Assembly (NCBI RefSeq): GCF_031679605.1
Contig: NZ_CP117522.1
Coordinates: 8,060,001 to 8,124,000 of the forward strand
From: Streptomyces luomodiensis
GTDB taxonomy: Bacteria > Actinomycetota > Actinomycetes > Streptomycetales > Streptomycetaceae
Length of the DNA: 64,000 nt
Direction: 5' to 3'
The position numbers and the translations under genes are program-made. The notes below the pieces were generated by a model. The model saw only the letters and a program-made list of their open reading frames with translations. It made no database searches and had not been told where the DNA came from. Positions 16,543-25,421 of the stretch are shown here, piece by piece; the stretch's first letter is position 1; every line of letters starts with the position of its first letter.

Positions 16543-16629
16543 ATGCTGTCTCGGTGTCGAAGAGACTCGACGCGTCGGGTGACGGGAAGCCCGGTGTCCG
16601 GACGCGGCACGCGGGAATGCGCCTCATGA
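16543..16629 (+). CDS. possible leader peptide (28 aa) coupled to the decarboxylase
   Basis: An ATG with a good ribosome site (AGGAG, five bases upstream) opens a 28-codon frame (MLSRCRRDSTRRVTG...). It ends in a TGA overlapping the ATG at 16626 of the decarboxylase. A short Arg-rich peptide whose stop overlaps the next start could couple or attenuate translation of the operon. Its first codons, ATGCTG, align with the ATGCTG of the conserved upstream block seen elsewhere in this locus. It may be a real peptide or a by-product of that DNA element. Confidence 0.35.
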   Translation: MLSRCRRDSTRRVTGSPVSGRGTRECAS

Positions 16630-18137
16630 GCGGTGATCTCGGTCCCGCACTGCCGGAGGACCAATTTCGACGACTGGCTCACGAAACGGCCGACATCGTG
16701 GCCGACTATCTGGCCGGCATCCGCCAGGACCCGGTCGTCCGCGTCATGCCGGACACCGTGCGACGGCGACTGAAGGAACAAGAACTCGGCGATGATTCCG
16801 TTTCCGCCGCGCAATTGGTACAGGAAATCAGAGAATTCGTCCTGCCGTATCCGATGGGCAACGGGCATCCGCGGTTCTTCGGCTGGATAAACTCGGCCCC
16901 GGCGCCGGTCGGCATCCTCGCGGAAATGCTGGTGGCCGCGCAGAATCCGAGTGCCGATGTGGGCGATATCGCGGCGCTGCACGTGGAAACCGCTGTGCTC
17001 GAGTGGTTCAAGGATCTGATGGGATTCCCCTCGGCGGCGGCGGGAATTCTAATCAGCGGCGGAACGATGGCGACCCTGACCGGCCTGGCCGCCGCCCGCC
17101 AGTGGGTCGCCGAGAGCGATGGCTGGGACGTCCGCCGAGACGGGGTACGGCCACCTGACGGACGGCGGTTGCTCGTCTATGTCTCCGAGGAGACGCACAG
17201 CTCCGTGCGCAAGGCCGTCGAACTGCTGGGTCTGGGATCTTCGGCGCTGAGAACCGTCGAGGTCGACGATGGCTATCGGATGGATCCCGACGCTCTCGCG
17301 CGGCGGATCGAGCGGGATGCCGAGCTGGGCGAGCGACCCTTCTGCGTCGTCGCCACCGCGGGCACGGTCAACTCGGGCGCGATCGATCCCCTGGCACGCA
17401 TCGCGGACATCTGCGACCGGCACGGTCTGTGGCTGCACATCGACGGCGCGTACGGCGCGATCGCGCGTACCCATCCCCGGGTGGCGCCGGAGTTGCGGGG
17501 GATCGCCCGAGCCGATTCCCTGAGCATCGATCCGCACAAGTGGCTCTCGGTGCCGGTGGAGTGCGGATGCGCGCTGGTCAGGGACGGAGAGCTGCTGCGC
17601 CGGACGTTCGCCTACGTCCCGCCGTATCTGCACACCGAAGAGGGAGTGGGCATCGGCGGACCCGATTTCGCCCAGTACGGGTTCCAGCAGACCCGGGGAT
17701 TCCGCGCGCTGAAGCTGTGGGCGGTGCTGCGCCACATGGGCCTGCGGGGACTGCGGGAGATGATCGGGCGGCACCTGGCTCTCGCACGCGAACTGGCGGC
17801 ACTGATCGACGACGCGCCGGACCTGCACATGGCGGCGCCGGTCACGCTGTCGGTCGTGGCGTTCCGCTATGTCCCGGCCGGCGCCACCGACGATCCCGAG
17901 GCGCTGAACAGGCTCAACCGCGCCATCGAGGCCGAGGTGCAGAACGACGGCCGGGTCTTCCTCACCACCACCCGGCTGCGCGGGCGGCTGGTCCTGCGCG
18001 CCTGCGTACTGCACTACGACACGCGTTCGGAGGATCTCGTCGAACTCGTGCACGTGGTCCGGGAGGTCGGCGCCGCCCTGGCCGCGAAAGGCGCGTCCGA
18101 TCCGTCCTGGCCATCCATGGAAGCGGAGGGAACTTAA
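16626..18137 (+). CDS. PLP-dependent group II decarboxylase (aromatic-L-amino-acid / glutamate decarboxylase family)
   Basis: 503 residues. The family landmarks are all present: PMGNGHPRFFGWINSAPAP in the substrate-binding N-terminal part, TAGTVNSGAIDPL, the PLP-pairing aspartate in WLHIDGAYG, and the Schiff-base lysine K305 in SIDPHKWLSVP. It removes CO2 from an aromatic or acidic amino acid to give an amine. The ATG at 16626 was chosen because it has GGGA about nine bases upstream and overlaps the stop of a small upstream frame; 16617 is an alternative. It is followed after three bases by a GH51 gene, so the two form an operon at the left end of the amino-group-carrier-protein region. The amine could be a building block of the product. 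Confidence 0.9.
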   Translation: MSGDLGPALPEDQFRRLAHETADIVADYLAGIRQDPVVRVMPDTVRRRLKEQELGDDSVSAAQLVQEIREFVLPYPMGNGHPRFFGWINSAPAPVGILAEMLVAAQNPSADVGDIAALHVETAVLEWFKDLMGFPSAAAGILISGGTMATLTGLAAARQWVAESDGWDVRRDGVRPPDGRRLLVYVSEETHSSVRKAVELLGLGSSALRTVEVDDGYRMDPDALARRIERDAELGERPFCVVATAGTVNSGAIDPLARIADICDRHGLWLHIDGAYGAIARTHPRVAPELRGIARADSLSIDPHKWLSVPVECGCALVRDGELLRRTFAYVPPYLHTEEGVGIGGPDFAQYGFQQTRGFRALKLWAVLRHMGLRGLREMIGRHLALARELAALIDDAPDLHMAAPVTLSVVAFRYVPAGATDDPEALNRLNRAIEAEVQNDGRVFLTTTRLRGRLVLRACVLHYDTRSEDLVELVHVVREVGAALAAKGASDPSWPSMEAEGT

Positions 18138-18140
18138 GCC

Positions 18141-19673
18141 ATGAGCAACTGCGACGTCACTCTCGAACCCAGCTTCACGATCGCACCGGTGCCGCCCCGG
18201 ATGTTCGGCGCCCTGGTGGAGCACATGGGCCGCTGTGTGTACGGCGGCGTCTACGAGCCCGGCCACCCCAAGGCCGACGCCGCCGGCCTGCGCCAGGACG
18301 TCCTCCAACTGACCCGCGAACTGGGCGTCACCATGGCCCGCTATCCCGGTGGGAACTTCGTCTCCAGCCTCGACTGGGAGGACACCGTCGGTCCCGTCGA
18401 GGAACGCCCGACCCGCCTCGAACTGGCATGGCGGGAGATCGAACCCAACACCTTCGGCCTGAATGAGTTCATGTCGTGGACGCGGCTGGCCGACGCCGAA
18501 CCGATGATGGTGGTGAACTTCGGCACCCGCGGTCTCGCCGACGCGTGCAACCTGCTCGAGTACACCAACTTCCCCAGTGGTACGAAGTACTCGGACCTGC
18601 GCATCTCACACGGTGTCCGGGACCCGTACGGCATCAAGTTGTGGTGCATCGGCAATGAGCAGGACGGCCCGTGGCAGATCGGGCAGAAGTCGGCCGTGGA
18701 GTACGGTCTCGCCGCGGCCGAGACGGCCAAGGCGATGAAGCGGATCGACCCGACCATCGAGGTGGTCTCCTGCGCCAGCTCCTGGCGCTTCCTGCCGACC
18801 ATGAACAGCTGGCAGGCCACCGTACTCGAGCACGCCTATGAGTATGTGGACTACGTATCCCTGCACGGCTACTTCGAACCCATCGAAGGCGACCGCGCCG
18901 GATACCTCGCCTCCGGCCTGGTCATCGAGGAGCTGATCGACGCGGCGGTGGCCACCTCGGACTACGTCGGCGCGAAGCAGCGGTCGAAGAAGAAGCTCCA
19001 GGTGGCCTTCGACGAGTGGAACATCTGGTACGAGAGCCGGTTCAGCATCGACGACCGGTACGCCGACCAGAGCCTCACCTGGGAGTTCGCGCCACGGCTG
19101 ATCGAGGACACCTATACGGCCGAGGACGCGGTGGCGGTCGCGGGCATATTGATGAGCCTGCTCAGGCACAGCGATCGGGTGACGGTCGCCTGCCTGTCGG
19201 AGCTGGTCAATGTGATCGCCCCGATTCGTGCCGAGCCCGGCAGCGAAGCCTGGCGCCAGACCACCTTCTATCCCTTCGCGCTGATGGCGCGGTACGCCCG
19301 CGGCGACGTCCTGCGGATCGAGCCGCGGGTGGAGAAGCTGCACTCGGCCACGTACGGCGATGTGCCGGCGGTCGACGTGCTGGCCACTCACGATCCGGAG
19401 TCCGGTGCCGTCGCCGTCTTCGCGGTGAACCGGCACAGCGAGCCGATGACACTCCAGGTCGCGATGCGGGCCCTGCCGGAGATGTCGGTCGTCGAGCATG
19501 TGGTGATGGGCGGTACCCGGCTCGACGCCACCAACACGGAGGCGCACCCGGAGCAGGTCGTGCCGGAGCCCAGCAAGGAGCACGAGATCGCTGATCACAA
19601 GCTCCTCGCGCAGCTGCCGCCGACCTCCTGGACCATGCTCCGGCTCGACCCCACGGCCGCACTGCGCGACTAG
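18141..19673 (+). CDS. GH51 family glycoside hydrolase (alpha-L-arabinofuranosidase-like), copy 1
   Basis: 510 residues, typical for intracellular GH51 enzymes, with no signal peptide. The (beta/alpha)8 barrel holds the acid/base glutamate E173 in WCIGNEQDG and the nucleophile E292 in VAFDEWNIWY; both are intact. The opening MFGALVEHMGRCVYGGVYEP and the RYPGGNFVSS motif are also family hallmarks. Such enzymes release terminal arabinofuranosyl and sometimes other furanosyl residues. A second GH51 gene lies at 34260-35777 next to galactofuranose genes, so a role in trimming or recycling galactofuranosides is possible (inference). It is co-transcribed with the decarboxylase. Confidence 0.92.
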   Translation: MSNCDVTLEPSFTIAPVPPRMFGALVEHMGRCVYGGVYEPGHPKADAAGLRQDVLQLTRELGVTMARYPGGNFVSSLDWEDTVGPVEERPTRLELAWREIEPNTFGLNEFMSWTRLADAEPMMVVNFGTRGLADACNLLEYTNFPSGTKYSDLRISHGVRDPYGIKLWCIGNEQDGPWQIGQKSAVEYGLAAAETAKAMKRIDPTIEVVSCASSWRFLPTMNSWQATVLEHAYEYVDYVSLHGYFEPIEGDRAGYLASGLVIEELIDAAVATSDYVGAKQRSKKKLQVAFDEWNIWYESRFSIDDRYADQSLTWEFAPRLIEDTYTAEDAVAVAGILMSLLRHSDRVTVACLSELVNVIAPIRAEPGSEAWRQTTFYPFALMARYARGDVLRIEPRVEKLHSATYGDVPAVDVLATHDPESGAVAVFAVNRHSEPMTLQVAMRALPEMSVVEHVVMGGTRLDATNTEAHPEQVVPEPSKEHEIADHKLLAQLPPTSWTMLRLDPTAALRD

Positions 19674-19719
19674 CGGACGTCCCCGAGGCGAAGCGTGATG
19701 AGATGAGTGGTGGTGTGGT

Positions 19720-20298
19720 GTGGCTGCGGGCTTCCAGTGCATCGACCTGTCGGCGTGGTACAACAACGTGGGATTGACGAGGCCGGACAACACCTCCGCG
19801 GGTGCGTTCAACGTCTGGCGCAACTCGCTGCCCGCGCCCGAACTGCCGTGCGGACAGCGCGTCACCGTCGAGGGTGTTCCGTTTCTCCTGCCGCCGGCCG
19901 ACGGCGACCGATACGACAACGTACGGTGCGACGGGCAAGTGGCGCCGGTGCCCCGCGGTGCGTACGACTGGGTCTATCTGCTCACCACCGCCGAGCGCAG
20001 GGTCGAGGACGAGATGGCCCTGCACTTCGCCGACGGTGCCGTGGACTTCGAACCGCTGCGGGTGTCCGACTTCTGGGTGGCCCCCGCGGCGTTCGGTGAG
20101 ACCGCGGCCTTCACCACCACCGTCATGCACTATCCCCGCCACGTCCAACGGAACGTGCCGGCGACCGTCTGGTCCCAGCGGGTCCCGGTCACCCGCAGAG
20201 GGCGGCTGCGCGCCGTCCGGTTCCCGGACAACCTCGCCGTCCACATCCTCGCCATGACCTTGTGCGAGGCGGAGCGGAGGTCCCACGGTGCCGACTGA
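19720..20298 (+). CDS. hypothetical protein, carbohydrate-associated beta-sandwich-like
   Basis: 192 residues with no signal peptide. The sequence resembles the accessory domain found at the ends of some glycosidases: CIDLSAWYNNVGLT, GAFNVWRNSLPAPELP, VTVEGVPFLLPPADGDRYDN and PVPRGAYDWVYLLTTAERRV all follow that pattern. Here the domain stands alone. No catalytic residues can be assigned. It overlaps the next gene (a BtrH-like protein) by eleven bases, so the two are probably expressed together and may bind a sugar or glycosylated intermediate. The GTG start at 19720 follows a GTG/TG-rich stretch without a clear ribosome site. Confidence 0.65.
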   Translation: MAAGFQCIDLSAWYNNVGLTRPDNTSAGAFNVWRNSLPAPELPCGQRVTVEGVPFLLPPADGDRYDNVRCDGQVAPVPRGAYDWVYLLTTAERRVEDEMALHFADGAVDFEPLRVSDFWVAPAAFGETAAFTTTVMHYPRHVQRNVPATVWSQRVPVTRRGRLRAVRFPDNLAVHILAMTLCEAERRSHGAD

Positions 20299-21331
20299 TG
20301 CGACGCGTGGACACGATGAAGTGGCCCAGTGGTACCGGGACCCGGTGAGCTGCCTGCAGTCGACACTGGCCACGGTGCTGATCCACGCGGGCGAGGACCC
20401 GCTGGCCGCCCTCGGCCAGGCATGGGAGTTCCGTTACCTGCCGGGGGATGTGCGGCCGGAGGAGTTCTACTGGCCGTGCCGCGTCCCCGGTGACCTCGCC
20501 CGCAGCGTACTGCCGTACCTGAAGGTGACGTCCCGGTGGCACGCACTGCACGCCTCCGATCCCCTCACGCCCTGGCAGGACGCGCTGGAATGCGGTGAGC
20601 TGCCGATCGTCGTCGTCGACAACTACCACCTGCCGTTCCGGCCCGCGTATCACGATGTCCACGCCGCCCACCTGCTGGTGCTCTGTGCCGTGGACCGCGA
20701 CTCCGGTACGGTCCACGTCTCCGACGCCATGCCGCCCGCTTTCCACGGCACCCTCGCCGTCGAGGACCTGCTGCGCGCGTGCGATTCCCCCTGCCCACCC
20801 GACCACCAGGACAGATTCTTCAGCGGCCAACCCGTTGGCGGGCGCTGGCTCCAGGTCCGGCTGGACGCGCCGAGCCCACCGCTGACCAGGCAACGGCTGC
20901 GCGAGGTGCTGACGGAGAACCTGCGCGGCTTCACCCAGGACGGGGCCACCCCGGCATCCCACTGGGCCGGCCGGGACGGTCTGCGCCGCTACCGGGACCT
21001 GCTCGCCCACGCCGTACGGGCCGCGGCCGTCCCGACGCTCGGCGAGGTCTACACCCACGGCTGGAGCCAGCAGGCCCAGGCCGCCCTGCACGGGGAACTG
21101 CTGCGGCGGTGCGGTTTCGCATGGGAGCTGCCCCGGCTGGCCGAGGCCGGACGGCGGGTGGAGCACGTGGCGCACAGCTGGACGGCGGTACGGGTGTGCG
21201 CGGCTCACTGGAGCGCCTCGCCCCCGGGGCCGAGGAAGTCGCCGGAGCGGCTGCTGCGCCACTTCGACCGGCTCAGCCGGTCCTACGACGTCGCCCTGGC
21301 GGCGGTCGACGAAGCGGTGCGGGAGTTGTGA
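20288..21331 (+). CDS. BtrH-like / peptidase C39-like papain-fold protein
   Basis: 347 residues. The first 200 resemble the BtrH N-terminal domain, a papain-like fold. The cysteine is in [20 protein letters not shown] near residue 22, the histidine in [17 protein letters not shown], and the third polar residue in VHVSDAMPP. In butirosin biosynthesis BtrH moves an aminoacyl group from a carrier protein to an amine. The C-terminal 150 residues are helical and unassigned. It is coupled to the preceding beta-sandwich gene and lies 52 bases upstream of the aminotransferase that starts the carrier-protein operon. It could transfer or release the amino acid built there (inference). GGAGG precedes the GTG start. 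Confidence 0.65.
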   Translation: MPTDATRGHDEVAQWYRDPVSCLQSTLATVLIHAGEDPLAALGQAWEFRYLPGDVRPEEFYWPCRVPGDLARSVLPYLKVTSRWHALHASDPLTPWQDALECGELPIVVVDNYHLPFRPAYHDVHAAHLLVLCAVDRDSGTVHVSDAMPPAFHGTLAVEDLLRACDSPCPPDHQDRFFSGQPVGGRWLQVRLDAPSPPLTRQRLREVLTENLRGFTQDGATPASHWAGRDGLRRYRDLLAHAVRAAAVPTLGEVYTHGWSQQAQAALHGELLRRCGFAWELPRLAEAGRRVEHVAHSWTAVRVCAAHWSASPPGPRKSPERLLRHFDRLSRSYDVALAAVDEAVREL

Positions 21332-21383
21332 TGACACGACCCGCGTCGCGCGACGTGACGAGCATGCGACCAGGGAGGGTGTA

Positions 21384-22712
21384 GTGAGTACCACGCAACG
21401 GCCGACGGGCACGGCCGTAGGCAGACGGGCGAGGCTCGCCGCGTTCGGCGGGACGCCGGCCGTGCCGCCGGGCGCACGCGACCTGCCCTGGCCGGTGATC
21501 ACTGAGGAGGACCGGGCGGCGCTGTTCGCGGCCTTGGACGGTGGCCGGCTGGTGTCCAACACCGACGGACCGACCGCGGTGAGCGAACTGGAGGCCCGCT
21601 GGGCCGAGTTCTGCGGCGTCCCGCACTGCGTCGCCACCTCCAACGGCACGACCGCGCTGGCCACCGCGCTGTACGCACTGGGTGTGGGGCCGGGAGACGA
21701 AGTGATCGTGCCCGCGCTCAGTTTCATCGCCACCGGACTGGCCCCGCTGCACCTGTCGGCGGTGCCGGTCTTCGCCGACGTCGACCCGGTCACCATGACC
21801 CTCGACCCCCGGTCGGCCGCGGAGCTGATCACCGAGCGCACGGCCGCGATCATCCCCGTCCATCTGCACGGGCACCCGGCCGACATGGACGCCGTGGGCG
21901 TATTGGCGGCACGGCACGGTCTGGCCGTCATCGAGGACGCGGCGCAGGCACACGGCGCGATGTGGCGCGGCCGGCCCGTCGGCTCGCTCGGCGACTGCGC
22001 GGCCTTCAGCCTTCAGGTCACCAAGAACCTGCCCACCTGCGGAGAGGGCGGACTGCTCACCACATCGGACCCCGAGGTGGCCGAACGCGCCACGCTGGCC
22101 CGCCAGTTCGGCGAGGAGATGGTCCCCGGCAGGGAGCGCGACTACGTGAGCCGCATCCTGGGCTGGAACCACAAGATGAACCCGCTCCAGGCCGCGTTCG
22201 CGCTGTCCCAGCTCGACAGGTTCGCCGCGTACGAGGCCGCTCGGCAGCGCACCATCCCGCCGTTCCTGGCCAGGATCGCCGAGCTGCCGGGGATCACCGT
22301 GCCCACGGTCCACCCCGGTGCCACCCACGCGTGGCACATCCTGCGCTTCCGGTTCGATCCGGTGGCGGCGGGCATGGACGGGGTGAGCCCCGTGGGCTTC
22401 CGGCGCACCCTCCACCGGTTGCTGCGCGCCGAAGGCGTGCCGGTGTCCCGGTACCAGGTGATGCCGCTGCCCGAGCAGAAGGTCTTCACCGACCAGGCCG
22501 GCATCGGGCGCGGTCACCCCTGGACCGGCGCGCCACCGCCACCGAGCGCACCCCATCCGGTGGCCACCGGCATCGTCGAGGACTCGCTCACCCTCCAGCG
22601 CAGACATCTGCACCCGGCCGCGGGTGAGCTGCTGGAGCGGTACGCCACCGCGTTCGAGAAGGTCTGGCACCACCTCCCGACCGTCGAGTCGATGGCGAGG
22701 GCGGCGGCATGA
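21384..22712 (+). CDS. DegT/DnrJ/EryC1/StrS-family PLP aminotransferase (AHBA-synthase-like)
   Basis: 442 residues. PLP features are [29 protein letters not shown] and the Schiff-base lysine K214 in [16 protein letters not shown]. Family members transaminate keto sugars or keto groups on polyols. In this operon the likely substrate is the 6-keto group of a carrier-protein-bound 5,7-dihydroxy amino acid made by the adjacent transketolase, as in DADH formation for vazabitide A (inference from gene content). The GTG start has GGGAGG eight bases upstream. The end overlaps the transketolase gene by four bases. It is the first gene of a chain running to LysW at 29393. Confidence 0.9.
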   Translation: MSTTQRPTGTAVGRRARLAAFGGTPAVPPGARDLPWPVITEEDRAALFAALDGGRLVSNTDGPTAVSELEARWAEFCGVPHCVATSNGTTALATALYALGVGPGDEVIVPALSFIATGLAPLHLSAVPVFADVDPVTMTLDPRSAAELITERTAAIIPVHLHGHPADMDAVGVLAARHGLAVIEDAAQAHGAMWRGRPVGSLGDCAAFSLQVTKNLPTCGEGGLLTTSDPEVAERATLARQFGEEMVPGRERDYVSRILGWNHKMNPLQAAFALSQLDRFAAYEAARQRTIPPFLARIAELPGITVPTVHPGATHAWHILRFRFDPVAAGMDGVSPVGFRRTLHRLLRAEGVPVSRYQVMPLPEQKVFTDQAGIGRGHPWTGAPPPPSAPHPVATGIVEDSLTLQRRHLHPAAGELLERYATAFEKVWHHLPTVESMARAAA

Positions 22713-23605
22713 CGCCGATGGCGAGACCGGACGTACGGGAGGCCGCCGAGCATCCGCTGGAGCCCACCGCCGCCGGCCGTGCGGACCTGGAAGCGGTGTC
22801 GCACCGCATCCGCCATCACATCGTGGACATGTGCGCCACGCCGGAGGGCGGACACCTGGGCGGGTCCATGTCGGCGGCGGACATCCTCGCGGTCCTGTAC
22901 TTCTCCGTACTGCGTGTCGACCCGGCGCGCCCACACCATCCGGACCGGGACATCTTCCTGCTGAGCAAGGGGCACGCGGCCATCGCGCTCTACGCCACGC
23001 TGGCCGAGCGCGGCTTCCTGCCGGTGGCGGAGCTGGGCGGCTTCGGGACCCGGCGGGGACGGCTGATGGGACACCCGGTGACCGCGGTGCCCGGCGTGGA
23101 GCTGCCGACCGGCTCGCTCGGACACGGCCTGTCGCTCGGCATCGGCTTCGCGATGGCCGCGCGCTGGGCGGGGAGCCGCCGCCGCACCTTCGTCCTCCTG
23201 GGCGACGGCGAGTTGCAGGAAGGCTCGTGCTGGGAAGCGGTGATGGCCGGTGCGGGACACGGCGTCGACAACCTGGTGGCCATCGTGGACCGCAACGGAC
23301 TCCAGCTCGCCGGCGAGACCGACCAGGTCTGTCCGGCCGGACCGCCGGCCGAGCGCTGGCGCGCCTTCGGCTGGGAGGTGCGGGAGGTGGACGGACACGA
23401 CCACGCGGCCGTGTCGGACGCGCTGGCCCGCACACCCTGGGTGCCGGGCAGGCCCAGCGTCGTCATCGCGCACACGGTGAAGGGCCGTGGGCTGCCGTTC
23501 CTCGCCGGAAAGCCGGCCGGCCACTACGTCACGCTCTCCGAGGAGAACCGCCAGCGGGCACATCGCATACTCGACATCGGCGCGCGGCGGGGAGGACGAG
23601 CATGA
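22709..23605 (+). CDS. transketolase, N-terminal (thiamine-diphosphate-binding) subunit
   Basis: 298 residues, the normal size of the small half of split transketolases. It shows [38 protein letters not shown] and the thiamine-diphosphate/Mg motif [13 protein letters not shown], with NRNGLQ-like [12 protein letters not shown] after it. Together with the next gene it moves a two-carbon ketol unit. In the DADH pathway the acceptor is carrier-bound glutamate semialdehyde, giving a seven-carbon chain. ATGA overlaps on both sides couple it to the aminotransferase and to its partner subunit. Confidence 0.94.
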   Translation: MTPMARPDVREAAEHPLEPTAAGRADLEAVSHRIRHHIVDMCATPEGGHLGGSMSAADILAVLYFSVLRVDPARPHHPDRDIFLLSKGHAAIALYATLAERGFLPVAELGGFGTRRGRLMGHPVTAVPGVELPTGSLGHGLSLGIGFAMAARWAGSRRRTFVLLGDGELQEGSCWEAVMAGAGHGVDNLVAIVDRNGLQLAGETDQVCPAGPPAERWRAFGWEVREVDGHDHAAVSDALARTPWVPGRPSVVIAHTVKGRGLPFLAGKPAGHYVTLSEENRQRAHRILDIGARRGGRA

Positions 23606-24561
23606 ACCGGCCGGTCGCCACCCGTACCGCCTACCGCGACCATCTGATCCAGCTGATGCGCACCGACCCCCGGGTGGTCTGCGTGGACACCGACACCGGC
23701 CTCTTCGCGGGCGCGGACTTCGGTCCCGCCGCCGAGCGCTACCTGAATCTGGGCATCGCCGAGCAGAACGCCATGGGAGTCGCCGCGGGACTGGCCGCCT
23801 CCGGATGGCGGCCGTACGTCAACACGATGGCCGCCTTCGCCGCCAGCCGGGCCGTTGAGTCAGTGAAGATCGACATCGCGTACAACGGGTTGCCCGTGTG
23901 CGTCGTGGCCACCCACGGCGGCGTGGCCGCCGGTCACCTGGGCCCGACCCACCATGCGCTGGAGGATCTGGCGGTGATGCGGACCCTGCCCAACATGACG
24001 GTCCTGGTACCCGGCGACGCCGCGGCCACCGTCAGCCTGCTGGAGCAGGTGCGACACCGCTCGGGCCCCGCCTACGTCCGCCTCGGCCGGAAAGCCACCC
24101 AGCCCCTTCCCCGCACCGACGGCGAGCCGGTCGTGGGCGAGCTCCAGCAGATGCGCAGCGGAGACGACGTGGTCATCGTGGCCACGGGCCCGCTGCCCAC
24201 CCTGCGCTCGCTGGCCGCCGCGGACGCGCTCCACCACCACGAGGACATCCACGTATCGGTGGTCCAGGCGCACACGCTCAAACCGTTCGACCCGGCCGCG
24301 CTGCTTCACACGGTCCTGACCGCCCGACTGGTCGTCACGGTCGAGGAGCACTGGCGCACCGGCGGCCTGGGCTCCACGGTCGCCGAGGTACTGGCCGACG
24401 CGTGCGGCCCACCCCTGGTCCGGCTCGGCTTTCCGGACGGTTTCGGGCACACCCCCGGAACCCAGGAACAACTGCTCGACGCGGTGGGGCTCACGGCGGC
24501 GGGGATCGCCGACCACATCCGGCGCGCACTGCGGACCGACAGGCGGAGGACGACGGTATGA
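23602..24561 (+). CDS. transketolase, C-terminal subunit
   Basis: 319 residues, the pyrimidine-binding and C-terminal domains of a split transketolase. It has RYLNLGIAEQNAMGVAAGLA, which contains the glutamate that activates thiamine diphosphate, then TMAAFAASRAVESVKIDIAYN, THGGVAAGHLGPTHHALEDL and a C-terminal VEEHWRTGGLGSTVAEVLAD. It acts only together with the subunit encoded just upstream. The ATG at 23602 overlaps the previous stop; the end overlaps LysX by four bases. The tight coupling to lysX, lysY and lysZ strongly suggests that the acceptor is a carrier-protein-bound aldehyde. Confidence 0.94.
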   Translation: MNRPVATRTAYRDHLIQLMRTDPRVVCVDTDTGLFAGADFGPAAERYLNLGIAEQNAMGVAAGLAASGWRPYVNTMAAFAASRAVESVKIDIAYNGLPVCVVATHGGVAAGHLGPTHHALEDLAVMRTLPNMTVLVPGDAAATVSLLEQVRHRSGPAYVRLGRKATQPLPRTDGEPVVGELQQMRSGDDVVIVATGPLPTLRSLAAADALHHHEDIHVSVVQAHTLKPFDPAALLHTVLTARLVVTVEEHWRTGGLGSTVAEVLADACGPPLVRLGFPDGFGHTPGTQEQLLDAVGLTAAGIADHIRRALRTDRRRTTV

Positions 24562-25421
24562 GCGCACCAGTGGCCGGGGACGCGGTCGCCGTACTCGCCT
24601 CGCGGGTGGGCGTCGAGGAGAAGCGCATCCTCACCGAGCTCCAGCGCCGCGGCGTCTGCTGCGAACAGGTCGACGTCCGGACGCTGTGGACCGATACGCG
24701 GGCCCCCGCCGGACGGTGGCGACTGGCGATCAACCGGGAGATCGGCTTCTACCGCTCGGTCCACACCGCCCGCGCGCTGCAAGCCCAGGGAGTGCGGGTC
24801 TGCAACTCGGCCGAGGCCACCGAGGTGTGCGGGGACAAGTGGCGCAGTGCCCTGGCATTCGACCGAGCGGGCCTGCGGACGCCGCGCACCGTGCTCGCGT
24901 TGAGTCCGGACGCGGCACTGGACGCGCTCGACGCCATCGGCTACCCGGCCGTGCTCAAGCCCCTGGTCGGCTCGTGGGGCCGGATGGTCGCGTTCGTCCC
25001 CGACCGGCGGACGGGCCGGACCCTGCTGGAATACGTCGCCGCGCTGCCCCATCCCCAGTCCCGCGTCGTATGCGTGCAGGAGTACATCGGCGGCGGGCGT
25101 GAACTGCGGGTGCTGGTGGCCGGCGGCGAACCGGTGGCGGCGATGTGGCGACGCGGCGCCGACTGGCGGGGCAACGTCGCCCTGGGCGGTCGCGGGACGT
25201 ACTGCGAACCGAGTGCGGACGTGGCCACGACGGCGGTTGCGGCGGCCGACTGCGTCGGCGCCGACATCGCGGGGGTGGACCTGATCGAGACCGACGACGG
25301 TGGCGTGCGGGTACTGGAGGTCAACCACCGTGTCGAGTTCGCGGGGCTCCAGGCCGCGGCGGCGGACCGGGTCGATGTCGCCGCACGCCTGGTGGACCAC
25401 GTCCTGCGGGAGGTCCGATGA
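24558..25421 (+). CDS. lysX: LysX-like ATP-grasp ligase (amino acid to LysW carrier protein)
   Basis: 287 residues of the RimK/LysX ATP-grasp family. LysX joins the alpha-amino group of glutamate or alpha-aminoadipate to the C-terminal glutamate of LysW. The ATP-grasp segments are EVCGDKWRSALAFDRAGL, YPAVLKPLVGSWGRMV and the metal-binding VRVLEVNHRVEFAGLQAAAA. The loop NVALGGRGTYCEPS near residue 206 is where LysX/ArgX proteins choose the substrate; here the partner pathway suggests glutamate. It is coupled by ATGA overlaps to the transketolase and LysY genes. The pathway appears to be for secondary metabolism, not lysine or arginine, because of the transketolase and aminotransferase in the same operon. 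Confidence 0.9.
   Translation: MSAPVAGDAVAVLASRVGVEEKRILTELQRRGVCCEQVDVRTLWTDTRAPAGRWRLAINREIGFYRSVHTARALQAQGVRVCNSAEATEVCGDKWRSALAFDRAGLRTPRTVLALSPDAALDALDAIGYPAVLKPLVGSWGRMVAFVPDRRTGRTLLEYVAALPHPQSRVVCVQEYIGGGRELRVLVAGGEPVAAMWRRGADWRGNVALGGRGTYCEPSADVATTAVAAADCVGADIAGVDLIETDDGGVRVLEVNHRVEFAGLQAAAADRVDVAARLVDHVLREVR

Noticed and set aside
22709..24561. The two transketolase genes as a 1-deoxy-xylulose-5-phosphate synthase or a pyruvate dehydrogenase E1 pair
   Set aside because: Motif order and the sizes of 298 and 319 residues fit split transketolase. The operon partners also fit a two-carbon transfer.
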